This document shows positions 33,601 through 47,391 of a stretch of DNA of 64,000 bases, piece after piece. The DNA lies in the NCBI GenBank assembly GCA_003991915.1, contig RQTK01000022.1, positions 833,185-897,184 of the forward strand, written 5' to 3'. The DNA is from Elysia chlorotica. Lineage: Eukaryota; Mollusca; Gastropoda; Plakobranchidae. A model generated the notes under the pieces. That model saw only the letters and a list, made by a program, of their open reading frames with translations. It searched no databases and had not been told where the DNA came from. A program made the position numbers and the translations under genes. How positions within the stretch are numbered: the stretch's first letter is position 1; each line of letters starts with the position of its first letter.

Positions 33601-36600
33601 GTGTGGCCCTGCGACACGGCCAGCAGCAGCGCCGTCTGGTGCCGGTTGTTGCGGATCTCAATGTCAGCCCCGTGCTGAGAGAGGACACAATAGTCACAGT
33701 GAATGAGTTGAGTCGAGTTGGTTGCTTAATCTTTTCTAATCACGTGGCACATTTGTTATGCGCAATGACATGTTCTTGAGCCAGAACATCTTTGCATTAA
33801 ACTGCACACCTTCCATTTTAAATAATAAAATAATATCAAAGCTTTTATCATTATAAATTTGAGCGCACACAAGGAATAATCCTTGAATCATGCTATGTGA
33901 AAAGGTAAATCTGTGGGTTTGTGATTTTTAGTAATCAATTGTAAATAAAAAAATAAACACTATATGATCCCATTAAATAATAAGATAAACCTTTAGAACA
34001 GCCTAATAGTGAATTTATTTTAGTTTTATCTTAAGTTTACATGGAACAAAGACTGTAAAAAGAAAGAAAAAAAGGATCTTAGTGCTTCAGAAAAAACTTA
34101 GATGGAGCCTTAGACTATATTTAACATGAGTTATCTTAAGCGGATTTGAATGTACTATATATGAGAAAAATTTGTCTTATCACATATTTCACACTAATAA
34201 GAATATAAAAATTAAACCTTGAGGATGTAATTTCTTTTCTTTAAAAATATTTCCAAAATATTTTGCCCAACTTTTTAAAATGAAATGAACATGTTAAAAG
34301 GAAACAATATCTTTTGATAGAAAAAGAAAAAAAATACTAAAATTAAAATGAAGTCTTTAAGTGGTGAGTGATTTCCTTCAAAGAAAATTGATGCATATCT
34401 GGAATAATTTCAGCCGACCTGGATCAGTGTCTTTGCCACATCCTTGTGACCGTTGAGAGCAGACAGGTGGAGAGATGAGAAGCCATCGTCCTTCTTGATG
34501 TCAACAATTTGTGGACATTTTTCTAAAATCTTCTCTGTTGCACTGTAGAAAGAAGGACCCACAAAAATGTTATATTAAAATAATGGTTAAATTATTTTTA
34601 TGGATTAGTTTGCCTGTAGTTTTTCACAGTTAGCTCAAACAACCTGCTTGATAGACAACGTATGGGTGAAAACAAAATGTATGCTTTAAATATTGCTACT
34701 TTGCCATGTTTAAAAAAAATAACCTGAATATTTATTCAAGTAAATAAGATATTGTATTTATTTAAATAACTACAAAATGAAATGTAACATGATATGTACA
34801 GTGCCAATAAAAAACAAATGCCCAATATGTCACATTCCATAAGGTATAAAAGACTAGGACATCTATTGGGGCTTTGCTTAGTAAAATTAGAACAAAATAT
34901 AGAAAATCAAAAAAAGAAAACTTGACAACTGTTGGGATAAGCAATTTTCGCTCTTAAGGATAATTTAACCAAAGTATACCATTATGTTTTGTATCACTTC
35001 AAGCTTATGATTAACACTCTATTATTCCATACTATCTATTCTTCCTCTGAGAGGTTCTACGGTAAATCAATACACATCTTCCATATACATTTAGACTATT
35101 TGTTTGTGAATAGATGTAATGATTATTATCTATCTATCATGCTCTGTAGCCCATGTAACCAAAATGATAATTTTCCTTGGATGGGCAATAAAAGTTTATG
35201 CCATCTTATCTTAATATCCTTTTTTTTATTCTGATTTCAGACCGCACCCAAGATGTCCAAGATGGATTTAATGTACTCACAAGACATTTCCCTTGAGAGC
35301 TGCGTGGTGCAGAACATTGAATCCACGCTTGTTCTTCAGGGTGAAGTCGATGTTGGCGTAGCCGACCAGCTGCTCAATGATGGTCTGATTCTCCTTCCCT
35401 ATGGCGTCATGCAGGGCCGTGTCTCCATACGCATCCTGCACAGGCAACAGCAGGTTAACACTAGCTTGATAAAGTATTTACCTATAACTCAATGGGGACA
35501 AGCTACCACATACTGGCTAATTAGGAATATGATTTCACCAAAAAATATGTTACTTGTTTTGGAAGACATGAGCTCTGTGGCTTTAGTTCGCTCACCAAGC
35601 AACAGCTCCAGCAAACGTTTGAGTAATGTTAAGCAGTGAGACTTGCGCTTGTCTTTAAGAGATAACATTTTTTTTTTATGTTTACTACAAAATGACACTT
35701 TGCTGCTTCTTGTTGTGAACATGCCTCATGTCTTCCAAAAAAGTGGAACAACTTTTGGTGAAATCTTATTTTCTATAGTTTAAACAAAGTTTAAACTTCT
35801 TCAATACAGGAATATCTCATCCTGAAATATTCATATAACAAGACAAAATTTTTGAATTCTCTTTTATCAATTTGACTGCAAAACTGAGTGAGGACTTTTT
35901 GCTGAACTGTCACACTCAAGGTAGATGCAGCTTTGCAATTTCTTCTATTTTCTATTTCATTTCATATCAATCCTAGATCTTTATTTCAAACTTCATCTGA
36001 GCCTGCCTATCTGACTGGTTGACTGCCTTGTTTGTTAATACTGCTTACTACACTATATATATACAGCACTGCTCCCTGTTCTTTGTTTGAAACACTTCCC
36101 TAGCTATTTTAATTGTTGATGCAAGCTCTCATTTTTGTTGTATTTCCTGTGCTAGTTTTGTGTTCTTGATTGTTACTATAATCCAATCCACATATAATTT
36201 ACGGCCAAAAAAGCTGTAAAAGATCTAGTGGACTCTATACACAGTAAATCATGTGACCAAGATGACGATTTTTCTTGGATGGGCAGTAAAATATCTTATC
36301 ACATCTCTTATCTTAACACAGAAACCAGACTGGCCCCTGACCTGGATGTTGACGTTGCACTTCCAGGCGAGCAGGGCGCGGACACACTCCTGGTGCTGTT
36401 TGTTAACGGCCACATGAAGCGTGCTGCACCCCCCGTTGTTCAGTGAGTCAATCTTGGCCTGGTGGGACAGCAGCAGCTGCATCACCTCAGGCTGGTTGCT
36501 ACGGAAAAAAAACACATCCCACATCCAGATAAAGTGTCACTGCTTTCAGTTGGTTTCAAAACATTCTAAATATTGTAAGCTCAAAGTCAGAGTCCCCCAA

Positions 36601-39600
36601 CCCCTTAAAAACAAAAACTCTTCTGCTAAAGAAATAAAGCATGAAGTCTCCCTTAGATAATATGAAGTAGTAAAAATCAGGGCAAGTCGAAATAACCATA
36701 GTTCACTACAACAGTGAAATGCAATCCTCTGTCAGAGAAGCAAAGCTCTCTCTTAGTTCAATGTCTCCTAGGTCCATAAGGAGGTAAACCAGCCCTCACC
36801 CAAATGCTGAGTAGTGCAGGGCGGTGTCCCCGTCCTCGTCCTTAACCTCCAGACTGGCCCTGGACGCGAGCAGCAGCTGGACAATGTCCTTGTGGCCCTG
36901 GTGGCTGGCCACCTGCAGCGCAGTCTTGCCAGAGCTCTGCTGGTCAACCTAGAGTCATTCACCAACAAAAATGTAAAAAAATTATTGGTAAGTTATAATG
37001 ATTTAAAGGCATCTGAGGGTAAATATTGATAATTTTTACCTCTCACAGAAATGGTCTCATTGCCTTCTCTAGTTACTCAAGAATATAGAAAAATAATCAA
37101 AACAGTTTGAAAGCAGTTATAGATTTATCTTTTTTTCACACTGTTGTACATGACTCCCCACACTAAAATTTATTCATCTCATGTTTCACATTCCATTTGA
37201 CAACAATATACAACCACTAAATCAAGTTATACATCCTTGTAATGGTCTATATTGGAACTCTTCATCTAAATATGAATGAAATTCCTTGTTTAATAAGCGG
37301 TATTTCCTAGAATTCAACTTGTAGACCTTGTTGTCTATAGATCACCATGATACACTTATTCCCCTTAATTTAGCCTTTGTGAGCTGTTTTCTCAAAACTA
37401 ACAATTAGGATAGATAAATGCCTTTAACTTTTATTTGCTTTTCATCGACCCCCTGAAGCTGAAGAAATTAAGTAATTTTAGCTTCTAAATATGGCCTTCA
37501 AAGAAGTTTGGAGAGCAACTTCAAACATCGCTGCTACAAATGTTACAAAATGTGGCAAATACTTGTGTATGTTTAGATAGACAACATTACCCTGTGCTGC
37601 ACTTTTTTCCATCTGATAATAAAGAATGAAACAAGATATTTAATGTAAAATTATATCATTTGTTTCCTTCTTTATAAATGAAAAAGATCAATATAGATTT
37701 ATTTTTTTTCCGTTTAAAGGGTTTCAGCAAAAAATTTGTTTGAAACTTGTGCCTGATTCAGCCTGGTTGCTTAGCATTTAACTTTAGGCTGCTTTGAGTG
37801 GCTCACCTTATCCGGATACTTGATTAAGATGTCCTTCACAACCTCCACATGACCTTGGGCCGCCTCTCGGACAAGCCGATCAGGTCCCGTCTCCTGGCCG
37901 TTGGAAGAGCGCAGCTCCGCTAACTGCTCCAGGATAGATCTGAAAGCTGGAGGAAAACAGGACAGCAGTTAAGTCATTGGCATCATGCCAGACACAGCTA
38001 TTATACCTTGCAGGCGCTGGTGTTGAGCAATTTATAATCATTTGGGTTTTTTTTAAGTGATTCAACAATTGTGAGGAAGTCATCTCCATGTGACTACAGG
38101 AAAAAAAAAGCGGGTGGGGGGATTTGGTGCAAATGGTAGAGAATTGGTATCCCAATTGGGATATCCCTGATGTTAGTCTTGGGATCCGGGGACAATACAG
38201 CCCAAAAAGTGTGATGCCAGTGAGTAAAAAAACGCATTTAAAGATTCCACAGATTGCCAATAATATTAAATTGCCTTATTAATTGTCCAAGAAAGTTATA
38301 GAACTTATTAAGATTGCCTTTAAACAAATTTAGAAGAGCAATTATACTTAAGTGGAAAATAAATCCCTTCTTTTTATCATCTTTCAAACTTTGCAAACTC
38401 AACAGAAGCATCTCAATTGTACTGGTGAGGTCCAAATATTTTGACACGATGAAAGTTACAATTTCTAGGGAAAACAATACTAATATGTCGCATTTGAAAT
38501 ACTTGTATGCGACTGTCCTTTTAATATGTTCCATAAATTTCAATATACTTCAAATGCTGGGAGAAAAGAACAAAAAAGTTGAAGAAACCAAGGTGATAAA
38601 ACTTACAATTCATCACCTATACACATGACTTAGTTTAGAAAATTTGCAATTTCTTTTACTAGGCAAAAAGCCGCTTAGACTTCTATGACTGTGCTTACCA
38701 CAGACATTGTAAAGTTTTATCTTTTGATGTGATAAAACTTCAATCACACCAAATCTCATGCACTAAAAAGAAAAGCTCTAGCTCTTTTATTTATACTAAG
38801 ATAATAATAAATTGTAGACATTACAGTTAAAAAAAAAAAAGACGTACGCATATTTGGTCGCTGATCGTGAGTTGAGCCCAGGGTGTTGTTCATGTCCTGC
38901 TTCCCATGAGGCACCAGGATGCAGCACAGCGGGTTGAAGGTCCACTCTTGGTCAGCCACCAGGACCCGCAGATCTCCGTCCGTGTAAACCTTCTTCACAA
39001 TGCCTATCTTACCCAATGTCTACAGGCAAAATACGAAGGGCAGGGGTAAAGGAAAACTCATTTACATGAAACGAGGAATATTAATGTTGATGCATTCATT
39101 CAATGAGTATTTTTTTTTAGCTTAATCTAACACTAGTGGTAATCCCAGTGCTTAGAATATCAGAGATTAACAAAATTATGAATTTTTGTTTTAAAAAAAC
39201 TAAGCTTTGACATAAGCAAAATAATATGAGGTCCAAACTTTAAAGGAATTAAAGCATAAGCGCATTTGATGAAAGTTTGCTTGTATCCCTCTTCACACTT
39301 ATAATTGTTATAAATTTACAAAGACAATTTGTTGAGTCTTGACATTTTTCCACAAGTTTCCACTATCAATAGTAATAATGCACAAAAAATATATATTAAC
39401 GACTAGAAACATACTATCTCTCTCTCTCAATGTTAATGTTAAAAAAATTTTTATTTATGAGCCTCACATTTCTCATGACGTCCGTCCATTCCCCATGCCC
39501 AGCCTGCCAGTCTCTGACCTGCGCCAGATTCTCTGAGATTTTAACAAAATCGTCTGTGTGGTACAGGTGCACCTGCAGGATTAAGTTTGGAATAAAGGGT

Positions 39601-42600
39601 GAGTTAAAATTCAAAGATACAGATGAGATTTTAAAAAAAAAAAATATTAATTTTGATTTATTTTATACCCTTTCTATTTGAAGATCTATCAAGTCGGCTA
39701 TGAAGCACTAGCACCAGAGGATTGCATCTCAGATATTCCAACTTTTAAAAATGTATAATAAAAGTCAAGACCATTGTTAATACATACCTTAGTGAGAGCA
39801 TCTGAGTGGAAGGTCCACCTGTTGGCACAGCCCTCATACTGGACCCTGACGTCTCCTCTGTCCGTTATTCTGTGCACCGTTCCGACTTTGTTGATGTACT
39901 GTGAAGGATTTACAAGCGCTGAAGCACAACTACATTTTGTTTCAAAATTCAAATTTAGAATGCATATGAAGTTACATGGTCTTGCAATTGCTAAATTGAC
40001 ATTGCGGTTTTTTTTTCAAGTGAAGAGATGTGTTCAAGATTTTCTGGATTTAAAAATTACATCTTTAGACTCTTGGAGCAAATCTTTTAAACTTAACCAT
40101 TGGCTTTGCCTTGAGAAGAGAGCCTGTTTCACCTGATCTATTAACCCTCATTATATCTTCACAAAAAAATATTCCCTTTAAAACTGCCCTATAAGATGAC
40201 AGAGGCTTTAGTTATCTCACGCTCCTTCAATCCAACTAAATCCCAGGTAAATGATATCTTATGATTTTCTCTGTATCGCCTCCGAAATCCACTAGTTTGT
40301 CTCTGCATAGATGAACAATAGTTACTGACTGCCAGATCTCAGTGCAATCAGAATATGTATATATATATATATAAATGTATGTTCTAATTGCATGTGTTTG
40401 AAATGGTTCCCACTGTTTTTGACCAAATCATATTGATGAGTTACGAGTGGTTCTCACCTCTGCCATGCGGGGGTTCCAGCCACCATGACCATCCTGCATC
40501 TGTTTGAGAACCTCCATGTCCAGATCACAGCGCACCCGATCTCCAACTTTGAACTGGCTGGGTGTGCTGGGGCCTTCCGATTCCACTGCTTCCCCTGTGA
40601 AAGTCCAGTCTGCTGTTAATCTTTTATCAAGGCCTATTCTTTGTGTGCACCCAATTTTTATAATTATTTAGAATAAAAGCTTGTATATCCATTATTTCAA
40701 AATGGAAGGTCTAAAATTTAAGGCAAAGATATGCTTACACAAGAGCTTATCAATACCGACAATATGTTTGGGCCTGATGTGAAAAAGCTGGAGGCCTAAA
40801 AGATTTTGTTCACGGAACTTGAGGCACATATGTCAATGGAGAAAGCAAAGCTACTCATCTTGTTCTTAAAAGTTTCCAATGGGTATTCTTCACAGCAAAA
40901 AACAATACTAGCATACCTCTTGTGTGTTAAAGTATAATATAACACCACTACACTGGTTCATCATAAAACATACTGAATAACTTATTCATAAGTTCTTAAA
41001 TGAAGAAGACAGAGGCAAGGTACAAATCTAAGCTGAGGACAATACACTGTATGCCGCTTCAGATAAATCTCTTACGAACATCCTAAAAGTTTAATTTATC
41101 CAAAATGTACATCAAACAGTGACTGTAAAGTAATTAAGTCAAAGCAAAATTTGTGCCTCACAATGGTTTTTAAAAAGCCATAGTTGGCCTTTTATCTTAA
41201 AGAGGTTATGTCCTAAGTAGATCATTTTGTATTGGCTGTGATCAGCATAACTAAAAAAGGCCCAGCTCACCTAGCACTGGAAGGTGATCCTTGTAGTAAG
41301 AGCCTCCGCTGGTGGCGTGTGTGTACTTGAGATCCACTTTGCCCTTGTGGCCCATACGGTAAACGTTGGTGGACCCTGAGCTCCAAGTCACGTGTGCCAC
41401 ACTACGACCAGATTCAGAGTCCCAGCCTCTGATGTCTGAAACCTTACCTATTTTGCCATCTCCACCTGAGGTAGAGTTAAATCAAAACAGAAGAGACCAC
41501 GATCATTTATTTATTTTTTTAGATTACCTATACATTTATGTGAGTAAACAAAAATACAGCAAGGCATAACTTTTTTAAGAGCTTTACTATTGACCATCAT
41601 GAACTCATAAACAGTTTTATTTTTAAGACATAGGAGAGCATATGTTAGATTTAAAATCACAGATTCAGTTGAACAACTCCTTAGAACATGCTTCTATGGT
41701 ATCATTAGAGATTGGTCAAACAAACTCCCTACTTAACAACTCAAAACAAGTTAAATGATGAAATAAGCTTCATATTGACTAAAGCCATTCTTGAATGGGA
41801 CTGGAGCATTATTTAAACTATGTGATTTGTCAGCACATCCTTTCCTCTTGACTCCAAAGAGGTGAAAAAACTATGTTTTTCTTTACAAATGATTGGACCA
41901 AAACATGCAAATATCACACCAAAATATTATCAGAAATCAAAATATAGATGTAGACCTTATGAATTTAGAATTAAATTTTATTAGATGCATACTATTCAGA
42001 TCACCCTAAACAATTTAGCTATCACATAAGACACTTCTTGATTAGAAGACCTCAATTCTTATGTTTATATAAAAGTTACCAGACAAGCACGCATGATAAT
42101 TCGCTAACCTAATTTCAGTAAGCTTAGATTTTTTAGGCCAAGGTTCCGACATTAACATAGTCAATAAATCAGAGTCAGATCAAACACCCTAGCAAGAATC
42201 AATTTGTCGGAAGAGACAGCGAGGACTGGATGAAGATGGACAGATCTGTATTACACCGAAGAATAAACGATATCCATCAGATAAACTAGAGGTTGATTTC
42301 GGTAACCCGGATGAGTTCAACTGCAGTGCCAATACCAATAAAACAGTAATGCAAATGTACTAAAGAATGCAAAGACATCGCATGTCTGTAAGCATTGTTC
42401 TCTACTTTTCTTTTTAGTACTTGAATTAACTTTAATTTCTGATCTGGTTTTAGTTGTGTAATTAACCATAGACGTATAATAATCAGAAACAACGTTGTTT
42501 TGCTACAGGCGAGCAATGGGGACTGAAAGGCAAATAGTAACAGAGATTTTTTCCAGAAAAAAAAAGAAGAAAAAAATGGCGGTGTCACCAACTTTCTGGA

Positions 42601-44334
42601 ATTTTCGGGCAAAATGTTTTCCACCCAACTGACTCAAGAGTCAGATAGAAAGAATTCCGAATGATCCGACCCCAATTGTTTATCCAGAACTCCGGAAATT
42701 TCCAGAAAAGTGGCATCCCTGCATCCTGCTAAACACTGACTCCCGAGCAGCGGCATGATGTAAGACAGAGATCGCCATATTGTAGTGAATATATAGAGCA
42801 CTGACCATCTTGGTTTCCCCAGTCCCAGTCTGGTCCCCGGCTGACCCTCGCCCCAGGAAACACGCCCAGAGACTGCACACGCTGGCCCTGGCTGTGAGCT
42901 CGTTTAGGAACTTTGGTACTGGACAATTAAACAGAAAAAAATTATAGCTTAAAGACATATGAGTTAGCTAAATACTTTTAAAAAAGGAGGAAAAGTTCAT
43001 TTTCTATTTCAATCTCTTTTTGAAAACATTAAAAGTTTATTTATTTAGGCTTATGCTCCACAATAATTAACATTTCAGTATATATTATATTTCAAACACA
43101 CATTTACAAATCAACGTGGACATTTCTGAAACTCAACCAGTACTGGGTATAGAAAGCATTTTGAGGAGAGAAAAAAAAAAAAAAAGAGAAACATGACCCA
43201 CACCCTTATAAAAGATGGCATCAAAGGTCTAATGAACGATGAGCAATCCATCCAGCAATAATGATTATCTAGTAACAATGGATGAGTCATCCACCTGCTA
43301 TAATCTGACTCTATAAACCAAAGAAGTGTGACAAACCCTTTAGAATTTGTGGTGTCAAATCGCAAGAAAGTGTGCTGGAGGTCATGTTTATCCGCCATGT
43401 AGCACGCCGTGCATAGGTCAAAGTCTCGGCACTTTGTGCATTTCCAGCGCATGCCCTGCACACCCTGGGTGCGGCATGAGTCACAGATGATATTGGCATG
43501 TCTCACACCTGGAAAAAAACACAAAATCAAAATCACTTATAGAAGCAGTATATATTCAAAGCGAAGATTAACTATTATGGCATTCATACAGTGTATTCAA
43601 GGAGTACGCATTCAGAAGGGAGAAGGTATGTGAGGGAGAACAACATAGAAAGCTTCTCAAAGATTGATCTCTCTCAACAACAACAAAAATGATATTCTCT
43701 GATTTCACAAATGAAAGTTAAAATTGTTTTTCAACATCTAGAATTGCATTTGATGCCTGATTCACCATAGTTGCCTAAAAATAATATACATTGAAAGCTT
43801 CATACTGGAGAAACAAATTCTGCCCAAATAATAAAAGTTGGGTTTAACATAAGATATCAAGAATCCTAGTTAAACAGTTAAGCTCTGCATACAGGATTTT
43901 GCTTGTACAGCAAGATCTACTACTATGGTCAAGTATAGTCTGAAATTTATGTGGATCCAAAAATAATCAACATAAAACCCTAAATTTGTTTGTTACCTGC
44001 CAAAAGTCATTTTTATTCAGCATGTCAGTAAGAAAAAGCGATCAGCTTTTGATAGTTTCGCTCTGTTAAGTCTGAACACACTTAACCAGACAATTTTTTT
44101 TCCTCACTCACCAACCGGTGCATTGTCCAAAATGCGGAGATCAAACGCTCCCTGGTACCCAACCCTGTAGTTTGTGCGGGCTCCAGAATCCCACTGGACC
44201 ACAACTGTTTTGTCTGGCGAAGTCTGACTGCCTGGCCGACCTATCTCCACAACTGTCCCGACGTGACCCTCTCCACTGTCTTGGTTACCCCATTTCCAGT
44301 CTGGGCCACGCACAACACGCTGCCCTAGCTCCAT
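28704..44334 (-). CDS. mib2: MIB2-type E3 ubiquitin-protein ligase (mind bomb 2), complete CDS, 17 exons
   Basis: Exons in transcript order: 44334-44112, 43508-43337, 42918-42806, 41465-41271, 40594-40458, 39898-39788, 39572-39468, 39019-38848, 37946-37807, 36948-36800, 36498-36342, 35435-35281, 34542-34419, 33674-33465, 31100-30925, 29811-29633, 28927-28704. Total 2742 bases, 913 codons plus stop; every junction is GT-AG and frame-consistent. Domain order is MIB/HERC2, ZZ, MIB/HERC2, two REP modules, an ankyrin array, two RINGs. Two RINGs instead of three, and close likeness to vertebrate MIB2, separate it from MIB1. The family ubiquitinates Notch ligands Delta/Jagged at the plasma membrane to trigger their endocytosis. 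The ATG at 44334 starts MELGQRVV, right at the first MIB domain, so little N-terminal extension exists. Length is slightly below vertebrate MIB2. Confidence 0.95.
28915..29106 (+). repeat. Tandem duplication, period 96, spanning the last MIB2 splice acceptor
   Basis: Copy 1 starts at 28915 and includes the first bases of MIB2 exon 17 and its acceptor. Copy 2 starts at 29011 and repeats both. More diverged copies continue to about 29610 (shared ACTCATTG, TTCAAATC, TCTGGGGT and GGATGGAAG words). Confidence 0.93.
29125..29360 (+). mobile_element. SINE-like dispersed repeat inside the last MIB2 intron
   Basis: Begins with GTTGAGTTGAGTTGG and a TGTCCAACATCAGCACTATA block, and has a box-B-like GGCTCGAATCTGG near 29311. 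Fragments of the same ATCAGCACTATATAG block recur near 30850 and, inverted, near 32685. It separates the 96-base tandem copies from their diverged relatives. Confidence 0.5.
30482..30660 (+). repeat. Compound TAG/TTA/CAG trinucleotide repeat
   Basis: Runs of TAG, TTA, AGC and ATT triplets in the MIB2 intron between exons 15 and 16. It yields artefactual Ile/Ser/Leu open frames. Confidence 0.95.
30925..37946 (-). CDS. mib2: MIB2 exons 9-15: ankyrin repeats
   Basis: Residues about 410-779. Successive ankyrin units include [97 protein letters not shown] and GKTPMDII. About nine units are recognisable. Intron positions mostly fall inside repeats rather than between them. The exon 12 donor is GTGAGT at 35280, giving KGNVF-ATEKIL across the junction. 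Confidence 0.92.
31139..31445 (+). repeat. Diverged tandem duplication plus (AAT)n
   Basis: AGTTGAGACAACT at 31139 and 31284, and TGATTATGATCGCACAC at 31243 and 31401, mark two diverged copies just upstream of MIB2 exon 15 (transcript sense). The second copy ends in an AAT array. Confidence 0.85.
38110..38230 (+). mobile_element. Possible tRNA-derived SINE relic in MIB2 intron 8
   Basis: GGTGCAAATGGTAGAG resembles a box-A region and CTTGGGATCCGGGGAC a degenerate box-B region. The body resembles tRNA-like SINE heads, but boundaries and tail are unclear. Confidence 0.35.
38848..40594 (-). CDS. mib2: MIB2 exons 5-8: REP modules
   Basis: Residues about 235-409. Exons 5-6 form one module ([37 protein letters not shown]) and exons 7-8 the second ([32 protein letters not shown]). 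This paired SH3-like REP region is typical of mind bomb and contacts the ligand tail. Confidence 0.92.
41271..44334 (-). CDS. mib2: MIB2 exons 1-4: MIB/HERC2, ZZ finger, MIB/HERC2 (ligand-binding end)
   Basis: Exon 1 (residues 1-74) carries the first MIB domain with [13 protein letters not shown] and a YQGAFDL end. Exon 2 (to about 131) holds the ZZ finger [23 protein letters not shown]. Exons 3-4 (to about 234) carry the second MIB domain with [12 protein letters not shown] and [11 protein letters not shown]. In mind bomb proteins this half binds the Notch-ligand tail. All key tryptophans and ZZ cysteines are present. Confidence 0.94.
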
Positions 44335-46216
44335 GGCTAAATGTTCCGTTTTAGTTTAAATTATATCCTTGTAGCGGACAACTTTCCCTTACCAGGGAGG
44401 CAATCAGTGTTTGAATACAAGTTTACTTTATCTGTAGACTGAAATTCTGAAATGCAAAAAAAAACTAAAAAATGTATACAGTGGAACACATTTAAAAAGA
44501 AATTTTTTAGGGTCTTATTTCTATTTCAGTTTAAACATAGTCCAAATAAAAAAAAATTAAAAAAAAGACAGGCACATGAGCCACGAAATTTGAATTAAAA
44601 ATTGGGGAATATCCCTTGTTTAAATACAGGTGAAATGAGTTTAGCCACGAAAGTAGGGGCCTACATAATAAAGGATGTTCTTTAAATTGTTTTGTTTTTT
44701 TTCTGTTTTACTTTTGTGTGTGTGTGTGTGTATTTTTTTTTTAATCTTTTTTTTATTTTGTGTCATTTTTTGTTTGTTTTCATTTCTTTTCTATTTGATG
44801 TTGGAAACAAATCTGGAATCCTTTTGACCGTTTCGATCTTTTCTCTTCTGCCAAGAATTGTCGAAAATGTAGAGTTTGGTATTCCATTTTTGTTTTTGTC
44901 AATTTTTTCTCATCACAGACATCCGACAATCTCAATCCAAACAGATTTTCCTAACCAATTCACGACCACAGCCAGCATATTTTTGTTTATCTGGTTAGGT
45001 TTTTAAAGAATGACAGCAGGCACTAAAAGAGTTGCTTGAATTATGATTCCTCTGAATCTGCTTGTCTGCCTGTCTCTTCTCCCCCCTCTCTCTCTCAAGA
45101 TCTAGACTAGACTAGTCTTTTTCTCTTCACTTTTATCTTTCATTTACTGATTCAATACACCTCTCTCAATCTTTTAAATGACATCCCCGTCATTCTCTCT
45201 CTCGATCTTTTTAAGCCCCCCACCCCACTCTCTCTCTTGATCTTTTTAATGATCTCCCTCCACACACTCTCTTTCTCTCTCAACATTAACTCCTTTCAAG
45301 GCGTGAAGTTTGAATGAATTCCGGTAAGTAAGCTGTGTGTTTTCTTCATGACATTGTCTCAAAGTCTACATTTTGAGGATTGTGTAACATGAAAAACTTC
45401 AATTTAGACTAGATCCACAGAGATGATGGATTTTCTCTTAGGTTTTGAAGCGAATCTAGAGTGCGCTTAAAGAACATACATTGCCTTGAAAAAAACACTA
45501 GATCGATCTTATTCAGATTCGTATACTAAGCCAATCAACAGTAGCCGGCACCCAAATTTGTCTAACAAAGAAAGAGCCAGTTGCTCTTAGCTTATCTCTC
45601 ATTCTCTTCCTTCCTCACCTATTCTTTCTTTTAGGGCTTGAATCCCCCACTCTCCCCTCTCAATTTCAAGGCACCCCTTGACCCCTAGCCCTAAATCTAG
45701 TAACCCTAACAATGTGTGTGCGAGCATGTACCACTGCAAACAATCCAGCATCGCATAAGTTTGTCCGTCGAGTAGTCACTCAACCAACCCGCCCATGATC
45801 ACATGCGCACAGACAGTGACGGGTGTTGCAACAATGTTTGCTTTGCTTTGCACATTCGCCATTAGAGACTGTGCTGGGCTAGGTGTAGATGGCTCACGCT
45901 GATCAGTGTGGTCACCACATCTAAATTAATGACAATTATAAATAAGTGAATAAATATACAGCCGTGTGTCTTCTTGTTTCTGATTATACATAGGAGAAAG
46001 TTCTCCAGTGGTGTACATACTCCTGATAATGATTGAATGGTTTGAAAAATCTGATGTTGGCTCTATAACTTATAAATGATGATCCTATATTGAATGGTAG
46101 GAAGAGTTGAAAGTCATCAACTTTTGGCAGTTTGAGCTTTGTGCTTTGCCCTCAAGTCACATTACCGATTTCACTTCTATAACTTTTCCTTTGAAACTCT
46201 GACCCCGTTATTTGGT
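44335..46216. other. MIB2 upstream region, part of the divergent intergenic interval
   Basis: No coding exon seen. Pyrimidine-rich with CTCTCT runs around 45080-45300. A strong plus-strand donor consensus (CCG then GTAAGTAAG) at 45324 could end a non-coding first exon of the RNF207 gene. On the minus strand TTTAG two bases before the MIB2 ATG could be an acceptor for a 5'-UTR exon. Confidence 0.35.
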
Positions 46217-46262
46217 ACTTACCTGCGATCCCAACCTGTTTACATGGCGGCCATAATTTTTT
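46217..46262 (-). promoter_or_regulatory. Candidate MIB2 first-exon module (YY1-like site plus splice donor)
   Basis: On the minus strand ATGGCCGCCATGTAAACAG is followed by GGTTGGGATCGCAG and a perfect donor GTAAGTACC (exon end at 46223). The ATGGCGGC core on the opposite strand matches YY1-type initiator elements often found at animal transcription starts. It could be a non-coding exon splicing to the region just before the MIB2 ATG. Inference only. Confidence 0.35.
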
Positions 46263-46456
46263 ATTACATAGACTTGGGGGCGATGTAATTGGATCAATAT
46301 AAAATCTTATTCATTAGGCCTAGACCAAGATCTAGACTCTAATATATCATAATTTAATTTTGAAGAAAATTAATATTTTAAGAAATCTTTTTCACTTTTG
46401 CTTTAGGCCTCCCCCTGGTCTATGGTGCAGGAATTAAGTTACTTGAGGAACTATAT

Positions 46457-47391
46457 TTTGTCTTAAATCAAGTAGATCTTGATCTACGTCTGGTCAATAT
46501 CAGATTACATTACCTTACCTTCTGGACTTTAGATCTAGACTCTAGATTTAGGCCTATATAATGAACATGGCCGCCATGTAAACAGAGACAGGGCCGCAGT
46601 GGGTAAGGAGTGCCTATATTTTTAACTCGACTAGATCTTAGTCTTGGATACATTAGTTTTATGTCTTGTAATGTATTTGGAGGGATCCTGATTGGGTACT
46701 GGTTTATCTCACCTTTCAAGATTAAAACGCCATACTAGATCTATATTACTTAGCCTAGATCTAGATTAGATCTAGCTAGGCCTAAAGGCCTATCAATCAA
46801 GGGTCTAGATCCCATGTATATGAAGAGTGCACTTACCAAGGTAATTAAAAACATGGTTAGGAATATTATGGATCTCCATGCGTCCCATGAGATTTATACT
46901 GTCTCATCATATTCGGTATGATGGAATATTGTATGGTCATTTTTCTAATAACTGAGTAGACTAAGATCGTCAGACACTACTAGTCGTAGCCAGAAAGATA
47001 TTTTTGGTAGCCACTAGCCAGTTAAGAAGAACTTTATTTTTAAAGCAAAAATGTATTTTCTGTTATTCAGACGGCTTCGAAATATCGAACAGCTATTGGT
47101 GTTATGTTTCCTATTGATAATTAGATTTATGATTAAGATTTTAAATTTAAAATGAAGTATTGAAAAATGTAGCTTTGATTCTACTTTGAACGTCTCAAAA
47201 TGTCTCTTACAATCACACAAAAATAGTATAACAATGTACCATTTTGGCAGTTTAGGCCTAGCTCCGGTCTATTTCCTTGTAAGGGAGATAAGTCCAATAA
47301 CTCCAATCGTGCTGAGAGATAAGAAAAGTGAAGATGTGAACTAAGCTTAGGGAAGTCTGAGTCAAGTTAGTATGAAACTTGTTTGTCTTAA
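46457..47391 (+). repeat. Segmental duplication, unit 1 (935 bases)
   Basis: From TTTGTCTTAAATCAAG to TATGAAACTTG. It is repeated at 47392-50819 with few differences apart from the LINE insertion. Contains a plus-strand module ATGGCCGCCATGTAAACAG (46566-46584) followed by CCGCAGTGG and donor-like GTAAGG near 46603, and many TAGATCTA-type words. Confidence 0.92.

Noticed and set aside
28704-44334. MIB1 identity for the mind bomb gene
   Set aside because: MIB1 has three C-terminal RINGs. Only two are present, and the ankyrin and MIB domains follow MIB2 more closely.
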